64,000 bases of DNA, taken from positions 62,001-126,000 of the forward strand of contig PDPT01000036.1 of the NCBI GenBank assembly GCA_002746605.1. The letters run 5' to 3'. Below the pieces are notes generated by a model. That model was given only the letters and a program-made list of their open reading frames with translations. It did not search any database and had not been told where the DNA came from. The first letter of the stretch is position 1; each line of letters opens with the position of its first letter. This document shows, piece by piece, positions 54,876-61,580 of the stretch. This DNA comes from Ignavibacteriota bacterium. Its GTDB lineage: Bacteria; Bacteroidota; Ignavibacteria; Ignavibacteriales; Melioribacteraceae. The position numbers and the translations under genes are program-made.

Positions 54876-56505
54876 AAAATTATTCAAGTCATACAAAACT
54901 CACGAGCAAAGAAAAGAAAACAGAAAAGAATTATTACTCGGTTTAATTTCCGGAATTTTAATGGGATTATCTTTTCCGCCAATTCCGTTGCCTTATTTTA
55001 TTTTCTTTGCAATGGTTCCTTATTTATTTGTTCTTGAGAGAAGAAAAACTTTATCGGAAGTAAATCGTTTTACATACTTTACTATTTTCTTTTTTAATTT
55101 AACAACTTTGTATTGGGTTGGCAGTTGGACAAAAGATGCTGATCCTTTCTTGATGGTTGCAGGAACAGTTTTAATGTTTTTTAATCCTTTGGTTTTTCTA
55201 ATACCGTCAACATTTTTTTTCTACACTCGTAAATATATTACTAAAGACAATGCAATCTTTTTGCTTCCATGGTTTTGGTTGTTTTACGAATATATTTATT
55301 CCATAACCGATTTTAAATTTCCTTGGCTGTCGTTGGGTAATTCACTTCCTTACTTTAATAGCTATATTCAAATTGCAGATATAATAGGTGTTTATGGTCT
55401 AACAGTATTAATTCTCTATTCAAATATTTTTCTCTATAAAATTGTTAAGAAATATATTTTAAATAAAAAAGTCAGCTATAGTTTTGTAATTCTATTTTTA
55501 GTGATACTAGTTGTTCCTTTAGTTTATGGGGTTGTTAAAGTTAATAATTACGTACCCTCTAATGCAAGAGTGCGTGTAGGGTTAGTTCAGCCTAATCTGA
55601 ATCCTAATAAAAAATGGGAGTTAGGAAATTTGAATGAACAGATTGATCTTTACCTTTCTCTTTCAGAAAAGTCAATAAAAGATAATGCCGAAATAATAAT
55701 TTTGCCCGAAACTGCGTTGCCTGTTTATTTGCTATCGAGCAGTTATTATAAAGAAGCACAAAGATTAAGAAATTTTGTTGATAGTAATAAAGTATTACTC
55801 ATAACAGGAATGCCGCACGCCAATTATTTTACGGACTCTGAGTCAGCACCTCAAGATGCAAAACCGATTAAGAACAGTAAATATCTTTATACAAGTTATA
55901 ACGCAATTTTATTTTTTGCTCCGAATAAATCTGTTGAACAATATGGTAAAATTAAACTTGTTCCTTTTGGAGAGAAAGTTCCGCTTGTTGATATAATTCC
56001 TGTGTTGGGAAAGTGGATTAAGTGGAATGTGGGAATATCGAGTTGGAACACCGGGAAAGATACTTTAGTTTACGGTATGCAGCTAAATGAAAAATCAGTA
56101 AATGTTGGAGGAGTTGTCTGCATTGAATCAATTTATCCTGATTTTATTTCTGCGTTTGTTGATAAGGGGGCCGAATTTATTGCTGTTGTAACAAACGATA
56201 GTTGGTACGGAAATTCAAGTGGTCCGTATCAGCATAAAGAAATGAGTGTTTTGCGAGCAGTAGAAAACGGTAGAGCAGTTGTTAGGGCTGCCAATGGAGG
56301 TATCAGTTGTATTATTAATCCAATTGGGGAGACTATCTCTGCTACTAAAATGTTTACTCGAGGTGTATTGACCGGAGATGTTGAACTGCGAAGTGATAAG
56401 ACATTCTTTACAGAATATCCGTTGTTACTTCCATACTTGAGTGTTATGATTTTTCTTTTTGTAATTATCAGAGTTCTAATTAAGAAAGTAATAAAACACA
56501 AATAA
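54868..56505 (+). CDS. lnt: Apolipoprotein N-acyltransferase
   Basis: Inner-membrane enzyme adding the third acyl chain to lipoproteins, about 545 residues. Six or so N-terminal membrane segments (SGILMGLSFPPIPLPYF, then WLSLGNSLPYFN) precede a nitrilase-type domain. The Glu-Lys-Cys triad is visible in LPETALPVYL, KIKLVPFGEKVPL and GGVVCIESIYPDF. The frame extends up to a TTG at 54835 inside dedA; I prefer GTG at 54868, which overlaps dedA by 8 nt. The small lipoprotein at 40.2 kb is an example of the expected substrate class. Confidence 0.93.
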   Translation: MIKKLFKSYKTHEQRKENRKELLLGLISGILMGLSFPPIPLPYFIFFAMVPYLFVLERRKTLSEVNRFTYFTIFFFNLTTLYWVGSWTKDADPFLMVAGTVLMFFNPLVFLIPSTFFFYTRKYITKDNAIFLLPWFWLFYEYIYSITDFKFPWLSLGNSLPYFNSYIQIADIIGVYGLTVLILYSNIFLYKIVKKYILNKKVSYSFVILFLVILVVPLVYGVVKVNNYVPSNARVRVGLVQPNLNPNKKWELGNLNEQIDLYLSLSEKSIKDNAEIIILPETALPVYLLSSSYYKEAQRLRNFVDSNKVLLITGMPHANYFTDSESAPQDAKPIKNSKYLYTSYNAILFFAPNKSVEQYGKIKLVPFGEKVPLVDIIPVLGKWIKWNVGISSWNTGKDTLVYGMQLNEKSVNVGGVVCIESIYPDFISAFVDKGAEFIAVVTNDSWYGNSSGPYQHKEMSVLRAVENGRAVVRAANGGISCIINPIGETISATKMFTRGVLTGDVELRSDKTFFTEYPLLLPYLSVMIFLFVIIRVLIKKVIKHK

Positions 56506-56852
56506 CACTAATCACATAAATTTTCGCAACTAATAAAATGATGTTATAAACGTTAAATGAAAATTGAATTGAAAAAATTAGGTATGTATATTAAATCGCA
56601 GCAAAATATAAAAATATTTTATGAAAATGAGAATGTTGTTGATTATCTTGGTTGAAGATTTAGTAATCATAAAATTAAAGGCTGCTGCAATATTTGTTCT
56701 AAACATGAACTATAATTAATAAATTATCTTAAAGCTGCTAATATTAAAGTCGGTTTACTTTTAAATTTTGACAAGAAAGCTGAATTCAAAAGAAAAATAT
56801 TTAGCAATAATTAACGGATATCGTTATTATACTTGTTTTATAAGGAAATAAT
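56506..56852. other. 347-nt gap containing a decayed gene
   Basis: Between lnt and the threonine aldolase. It contains the GxxExxY pseudogene described at 56557-56814 and the aldolase leader with AAGGAA. Nothing else was recognised. Confidence 0.5.
56557..56814 (+). pseudogene. GxxExxY-family (PDDEXK-like) gene remnant
   Basis: No intact ORF, but translating by hand gives pieces matching the GxxExxY protein family in order. Frame 1 has ELKKLGMYIKSQQNIKIFYE, then a stop at 56656. A second frame has VEDLVIIKLKAAAIF, matching the family's VEDKVIVELKA block. Frame 1 resumes with LINYLKAANIKVGLLLNF and KKAEFKRKIFSNN to a TAA at 56812-56814. So there are at least two frameshifts and two stops, and the N-terminal half, with the GxxExxY motif itself, is absent. 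Intact members are ~125 residues. Family recognition is from memory. Confidence 0.75.
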
Positions 56853-57884
56853 ATGAATAATATAATTGATTTAAGAAGTGATACTGTTACCAAACCATCC
56901 GAAGCTATGCGAAAAGCAATGTACGATGCTGAAGTTGGTGATGATGTTTATAAAGAAGATAAAACAGTATTTGAGTTAGAAGAATATGTTGCTAAACTCT
57001 TACACAAAGAAGCTGCTCTGTTTGTCCCGAGCGGTGTTATGGGTAACCAGATTTGTCTTAATATTCATACACAACCAGGCGATGAAGTTATTTGTGAAGC
57101 TGATGCACATATCTTTCAGTATGAGTCAGGTTCTCCGGCAGTATTAAGTGGAATACAATTGAATCCCGTAAAAGCTGAAAGAGGAATTTTGAAGCCTGAA
57201 ATAATTGAACCGCTTATTAGACCGACAAGTGCTTACTACATGCCTCGGACAAAAGTTATTGAGGCAGAAAATACACACAACAGAGCAGGTGGAACGATTT
57301 ATAAAATTGATGAAATTAAAGCTCTCTCAACTTTAGCACAAAAGTATTCTTTAATGTTCCATTTAGATGGAGCCAGACTTTGGAACGCTGCAATAGCAAG
57401 TGGAAATAAACTTTCTGATTTTACAAATTATTTTGATTCGGTTTCAATTTGTTTATCCAAAGGTCTTGGTGCACCTATTGGTTCAGTAATTGCCGGACGG
57501 AAAGAATTTATTACTGAAGCCTTTCGTGTAAGAAAAGCTTGGGGTGGGGGAATGAGGCAGGTAGGTGTTATTGCATCGGCAGGACTTTTCGCAGTTAAAA
57601 ATAATTTTGAAAGATTGGCTGAAGATCATCAGAAAGCAAAGCAGCTTGCTAAACATATCGAAGAAACCGAAAAGTTTGAATTGGTGAATAAGGATGTTGA
57701 AACAAATATAATTATTTTTAAACCATTAGAAAAAACAATTGAAGAAGCTTTAGATTTGTGCAAACAAGAAGGCCTTTTACTTTCTGTCGGACAAGTAGGC
57801 ACACTACGAGCTGTAACTCATCTCGATGTAAGTCATGATGAAATTGTAAAAGCATGTAAAATAATTGACAAAATTTTTAATTAA
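56853..57884 (+). CDS. ltaE: Low-specificity L-threonine aldolase
   Basis: PLP-dependent enzyme splitting threonine/allo-threonine to glycine and acetaldehyde, 343 residues. The N-terminus IDLRSDTVTKPSEAMRKAM is diagnostic. EVGDDVYKED, IEAENTHNRAGG, FHLDGARLWNAA and the PLP-lysine Lys203 in LSKGLGAPIGS follow in the right order. AAGGAA precedes the ATG. It lies in a short run with the thioesterase and exonuclease genes. Confidence 0.95.
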   Translation: MNNIIDLRSDTVTKPSEAMRKAMYDAEVGDDVYKEDKTVFELEEYVAKLLHKEAALFVPSGVMGNQICLNIHTQPGDEVICEADAHIFQYESGSPAVLSGIQLNPVKAERGILKPEIIEPLIRPTSAYYMPRTKVIEAENTHNRAGGTIYKIDEIKALSTLAQKYSLMFHLDGARLWNAAIASGNKLSDFTNYFDSVSICLSKGLGAPIGSVIAGRKEFITEAFRVRKAWGGGMRQVGVIASAGLFAVKNNFERLAEDHQKAKQLAKHIEETEKFELVNKDVETNIIIFKPLEKTIEEALDLCKQEGLLLSVGQVGTLRAVTHLDVSHDEIVKACKIIDKIFN

Positions 57885-57895
57885 GAAAGGTTAAA

Positions 57896-58324
57896 ATGGA
57901 TATAGAAAAATTTTCGCAACAGATAACAGAAGAAGTTAAATTTCATGAAGTCGATATGCTTGGTGTTTGTAATAATGCGGTTTACTTAAGCTACTTTGAA
58001 GATGCACGATTAAAATATTTACAAAATTTATCAAAAAAATATAAATTTAAAGAATTTTTACAAAATGAATCTTTTGTAATAATAGCTCGGAATGAAATTG
58101 ATTATCTTAATTCGTCTCATCTGGATGACCTTTTAACTGTTTATACACGTATCCCGAAAGTTTCAAAAAGCAGTTTTATCTTTGAACACTTGGTTTATAG
58201 AGAAAGCGATAAAACTGAAATAGCAAAGGGTAGTGGAGTTTTAGTGCATATAAATAGAAATACAAAACAGAGCATGTTGCTTCCTGGAGAATTTCATAAA
58301 GCAATTTTGGATTTTGAAAAATAA
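57896..58324 (+). CDS. 4-hydroxybenzoyl-CoA-type (hot-dog) thioesterase
   Basis: 142-residue acyl-CoA thioesterase of the 4HBT/YbgC group. The catalytic block reads FHEVDMLGVCNNAVYLSYFE, close to the family pattern, although the usual Gly-His-Val is Gly-Val-Cys. SHLDDLLTVYTRIPKVSKSS and GSGVLVHINRNTKQ follow as in other members. Start supported by AAAGG upstream. Substrate unknown. Confidence 0.85.
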   Translation: MDIEKFSQQITEEVKFHEVDMLGVCNNAVYLSYFEDARLKYLQNLSKKYKFKEFLQNESFVIIARNEIDYLNSSHLDDLLTVYTRIPKVSKSSFIFEHLVYRESDKTEIAKGSGVLVHINRNTKQSMLLPGEFHKAILDFEK

Positions 58325-58354
58325 GTTTAATCTCAAAAATTGGGGAAATAAAAA

Positions 58355-59041
58355 ATGGCAATTATTTTTGATATTGAAACTGTAGGTTTTGAACTGGAAA
58401 ATCTTTCAGAATCTCAACAAGAGTTTTTATTACGTTATGCTGAAAAAGAAAATAATACTGAATTACGTGAACAAAAAATATCTGATACGGAACGATATTT
58501 AAGTCTTTATCCTTTTACGGCAAAGCTTCTTTCAATAGGAATGCTTAACAGTGAAACAAACGGATCATTTATACTTTATAATTCTGATAAAACTGAAAAG
58601 TGGAAAGTTGATGATAAAGAAATTACTTATCAAGGTCTTTCCGAAAAAGCAATGTTAGAAATTTTTTGGAAATTTGTAGTCAAAACAGATAAAGTTGTTA
58701 CTTTTAATGGTCGTAATTTCGACATTCCCTTTTTGATGATGCGTTCGGCAATGCTTAAGATAAAACCAACAATTAACTTAATAAATAACAGATATAATAT
58801 TACTCGACATATTGATTTGTTAGATCAGTTTACATTTTACGGACTTACTAGAAAGTTTAATCTTGATTTTTACTGTCATGCTTTTGGAATAAAATCTCCC
58901 AAATCTAAAGGCATAACGGGAATGGAAGTTAAAGAACTTTATAAAGCTAATAAAATAAAAGACATTGCCGTTTATTGTGGTGAAGACGTTAAAGCGACAT
59001 ACGAGCTTTATAAAATTTGGGAAGCATTTCTGAATGTTTGA
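58355..59041 (+). CDS. DEDD-type 3'-5' exonuclease (RNase H fold)
   Basis: 228-residue nuclease-like protein. The exonuclease motifs are AIIFDIETVGFE (motif I, Asp and Glu), VTFNGRNFDIPFLMM (motif II) and YCGEDVKATYELYK (motif III with Asp); HIDLLDQFTFYG adds the conserved HxDL segment. The gene starts 30 nt after the thioesterase with a GGGGAAAT site. It is a single domain without polymerase or helicase parts; a role in DNA or RNA repair is inferred from the fold. Confidence 0.82.
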   Translation: MAIIFDIETVGFELENLSESQQEFLLRYAEKENNTELREQKISDTERYLSLYPFTAKLLSIGMLNSETNGSFILYNSDKTEKWKVDDKEITYQGLSEKAMLEIFWKFVVKTDKVVTFNGRNFDIPFLMMRSAMLKIKPTINLINNRYNITRHIDLLDQFTFYGLTRKFNLDFYCHAFGIKSPKSKGITGMEVKELYKANKIKDIAVYCGEDVKATYELYKIWEAFLNV

Positions 59042-59078
59042 GTTAGTTAAAACTTAAAGAATAAAGTTTTTTTGAAGT

Positions 59079-59128
59079 GTAGTTAAGAAGCTATTTTATT
59101 AACTTCTTAACTACTATATATTTTTTTT
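59079..59128. terminator. Bidirectional terminator between exonuclease gene and etfA
   Basis: GTAGTTAAGAAG (59079-59090) pairs with CTTCTTAACTAC (59103-59114), a 12-bp stem with a 12-nt loop, followed by a T-rich tail on the plus strand. It separates convergent genes. Confidence 0.65.
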
Positions 59129-60086
59129 ACTTTTTTAGCTCTTCAATCAATGCGGGCACAATTTCGAAAACATCTCCGGTAATTCCGTAATCTGCAATTT
59201 GGAAAATTGGTGCGTCAGCATCTTTATTTACTGCAACAATATATTTCGACGAACGCATTCCTGCTAAATGTTGAATTGCACCTGAAATTCCAAGAGCAAT
59301 GTAAAGATTAGGAGAAACGGTTTTTCCTGTTTGTCCTACTTGTTCTGCATGAGGTCTCCAACCGGCATCTACAACAGCTCTTGAAGCACCAACAGCGGCT
59401 CCGAGAAGCTCTGAGAGTTCTTCAACCATTTTGAATTTATCAGCTTCTTTTAATCCTCTACCACCGGAAACAATAATTGAAGCTTCAGCTACATCAAGTT
59501 TGCCTTCTGATTTTTTAATTTCAATAACCTTAGTAGATAAATCAACACTATCTGTATTTTTTTCAATTACTTCCGCTTCTTCCGGTAAAGGCTCACCCGC
59601 GGAAAATACATTTGGACGTAGCACAAAAACTTTTTTCTCGGAATTTAGCTTTACATCTAATAATGCTTTTCCTGCATAAATTGGTCGAGAAGCAATTATT
59701 TCATTATTTTCAACATTTAATTCAACACAATCCATTGCAATTCCTGCATCTAACTTTATACTTACTCGCGGAGCAAGATCTTTGCCCAGTGAAGTATTAC
59801 CGAAAAATAAAATGTTGGCACCAACTTCTGTAGCAAAGTCTGAAATTATTTTTGCATAGTCGGAAGGCGAATAATTTACCAATTCGGAATTATTAAAAGC
59901 TGTAACTTTTTTAATTCCATAATTCCCGATTTTATTCAATTCTGAAATTTTGTTACCGACTATTACAGCTTCGGTTCCCGCTCCGATTTTTTCTGCAAGT
60001 TCAGAAGCAGCTTTAGAAATTTCATAAGATATTTTTTTTATTTGATTGTTTCTTTGTTCTAATACTACAAGAATTTTATTTGACAT
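59127..60086 (-). CDS. etfA: Electron transfer flavoprotein alpha subunit
   Basis: FAD-binding subunit of ETF, which carries electrons between acyl-CoA dehydrogenases and other redox partners; 319 residues. The C-terminal FAD domain is complete: IIVSGGRGL, ASRAVVDAGWRPHAEQVGQT, VSPNLYIALGISGAIQHLAG and VAVNKDADAPIF. The N-terminal domain matches ETF alpha. AGGAG upstream of the ATG. It follows etfB by 9 nt. Confidence 0.95.
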   Translation of the reverse strand: MSNKILVVLEQRNNQIKKISYEISKAASELAEKIGAGTEAVIVGNKISELNKIGNYGIKKVTAFNNSELVNYSPSDYAKIISDFATEVGANILFFGNTSLGKDLAPRVSIKLDAGIAMDCVELNVENNEIIASRPIYAGKALLDVKLNSEKKVFVLRPNVFSAGEPLPEEAEVIEKNTDSVDLSTKVIEIKKSEGKLDVAEASIIVSGGRGLKEADKFKMVEELSELLGAAVGASRAVVDAGWRPHAEQVGQTGKTVSPNLYIALGISGAIQHLAGMRSSKYIVAVNKDADAPIFQIADYGITGDVFEIVPALIEELKK

Positions 60087-60095
60087 TTTAATCTC

Positions 60096-60842
60096 CTATA
60101 TTACTTTAGCTTCTTCTTTTAACAAACGAACTAATTCAGGTACTACTGTTGCATCGGAACCAATAATTTTTCCTGCTTGTTTACCTTCCGGTTTTTTCAT
60201 TTTAACAATTTCTAATTTGTTATCGAAATGTGCAGCATTTTTTTCTTCTATTGTTTTTCTTTTAGCAGCCATTATTCCTTTTAATGAAGCATATCTTGGT
60301 TCGTTAAGTCCTTTTTGTGCTGTAATTACTGCAGGTAAAGATGTTTCCATAATTTCTTTTCCTCCTTCAATTTCTCTTTCTGCCGTAATTTTTTCTCCTT
60401 CCAAATTAAAAGAAACAGCCACGCTGATACAATTGTAATCTAAAATTTCTGCAACTAATTGTCCTGTTATTGAATTATCATAATCAACTGATTGTTTACC
60501 AAAGAAAACTAACTTTGCACCTTGATGTTTAATTTCTTCGGCAAGAGCTTTTGCAAGGCTTACGGAATCTCTTGGGTTTTCATCTTTAAGTAGAACAGCA
60601 GAATCTGCTCCCATCGCAAGAGCTTTCCTTATGCTTTCTTTATTGGCATCTGAGCCAAGACTTATAATTATAACTTCGCCGCCAATTTTCTCTTTTGTTT
60701 TTAGAGCTTCTTCAACTGCAAATTCGTCATAGGGATTGATAACATAAGAAACTCCATCTGAACTAATGGTTTTGTTATCGTCTGTTATTTTTATTTTTGT
60801 GGCTGTATCAGGAACGTGACTAACACATACTGCTATCTTCAT
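60096..60842 (-). CDS. etfB: Electron transfer flavoprotein beta subunit
   Basis: 248 residues, normal length, with the N-terminus IAVCVSHVPDTATKIK and the AMP-binding region VFFGKQSVDYDNSITGQ. LPAVITAQKGLNEPRYASLK is the conserved recognition loop seen in ETF beta. GGAGG precedes the ATG. Together with etfA it makes a two-gene operon. Bifurcating ETFs carry a second FAD in the beta subunit; the sequence alone does not settle that here. Confidence 0.95.
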   Translation of the reverse strand: MKIAVCVSHVPDTATKIKITDDNKTISSDGVSYVINPYDEFAVEEALKTKEKIGGEVIIISLGSDANKESIRKALAMGADSAVLLKDENPRDSVSLAKALAEEIKHQGAKLVFFGKQSVDYDNSITGQLVAEILDYNCISVAVSFNLEGEKITAEREIEGGKEIMETSLPAVITAQKGLNEPRYASLKGIMAAKRKTIEEKNAAHFDNKLEIVKMKKPEGKQAGKIIGSDATVVPELVRLLKEEAKVI

Positions 60843-60985
60843 TTTTCCTCCATTAAAACTAAAAAGATTTCGGTTATTTGATGTTATAAACTTGATACAT
60901 AAATATAGTATTTTAGATATTAAAAAAGTAATTTGATATTGAATTAAAAATCTGAATCAGTCTATTTGGATTTCAGTAAGTTTTA

Positions 60986-61014
60986 TTGCAATTATTAAAA
61001 AAAACTATTATATT
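60986..61014 (+). promoter_or_regulatory. Sigma70-like promoter of tRNA-Asp
   Basis: TTGCAA (60986-60991), a 17-nt spacer and TATATT (61009-61014), ending 23 nt before the tRNA. A good fit to a vegetative promoter. Confidence 0.6.
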
Positions 61015-61037
61015 TCATATCTGAATTTATTTCTTAT

Positions 61038-61112
61038 GGGGTCGTAGTTCAGTTTGGTTAGAACGCCTGCCTGTCACGCAGGAGGTCGCGAGTTCGAGTC
61101 TCGTCGGCCCCG
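61038..61112 (+). tRNA. tRNA-Asp(GTC)
   Basis: Acceptor GGGGTCG pairs with CGGCCCC. The anticodon stem CCTGC/GCAGG encloses CTGTCAC with anticodon GTC. The T-arm contains GTTCGAGTC. Discriminator G, CCA not encoded. A single tRNA with its own promoter and terminator. Confidence 0.96.
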
Positions 61113-61118
61113 CATTTT

Positions 61119-61147
61119 CCTTACAGTTACTACTGTAAGGTTTTTTT
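61119..61147 (+). terminator. Terminator of tRNA-Asp
   Basis: CCTTACAGT and ACTGTAAGG form a perfect 9-bp stem with a 4-nt loop (61119-61140), followed by T7. Confidence 0.9.
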
Positions 61148-61207
61148 ATGCAGTTTTAAAAATTTTATAACCGATATTATATATAAATAAAATCAAAAGG
61201 AATGTTA

Positions 61208-61519
61208 ATGGCAATATCAAAAAAATATCTTAAAACAAAACCTATCTGTAAAGTGAGTTTCACAATTCCTGCTGAGTTAGGAGCTAATTATAAAAGAGCA
61301 AATTTAGTAGGTACTTTTAATAATTGGAATGAGAAATCTCTGAAAATGAAAAAGTTGGTTAAAGATGGTTCATTTTCTTTGGTTGTGGATTTGGAGCTTG
61401 ATAAAGAATATGAATTTAAATATTTATTGGATGGTAAAGTTTGGTTAACTGAAAAAGATGCTGATAAACAAGTTACCACCCATTTTGGTGATTCACAAAA
61501 TTCTGTAATCAAAATTTAA
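61208..61519 (+). CDS. Stand-alone CBM48/AMPK-type glycogen-binding domain protein
   Basis: 103-residue protein that is essentially one carbohydrate-binding module. KVSFTIPAELG, ANLVGTFNNWNEKSLKMKKL, and YEFKYLLDGKVWLTEKDADK match the isoamylase N-terminal/AMPK-beta fold, including the Trp of FNNW and the DGKVW segment expected to face glucan. No catalytic domain is attached. I chose ATG at 61208 because AAGG at 61197-61200 lies 7 nt upstream; the ATG at 61202 is too close. It could target a partner to glycogen, but no glycogen genes are nearby. Confidence 0.8.
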   Translation: MAISKKYLKTKPICKVSFTIPAELGANYKRANLVGTFNNWNEKSLKMKKLVKDGSFSLVVDLELDKEYEFKYLLDGKVWLTEKDADKQVTTHFGDSQNSVIKI

Positions 61520-61580
61520 GTATCTATTTTTATCTCTAATCTAAGAGATTTATATAATTAAATTTGATGTTTTTTACACC

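Noticed and set aside
60046..60438. Plus-strand ORF of 130 codons across the etfA-etfB junction
   Set aside because: Antisense to two complete ETF genes with strong motifs.
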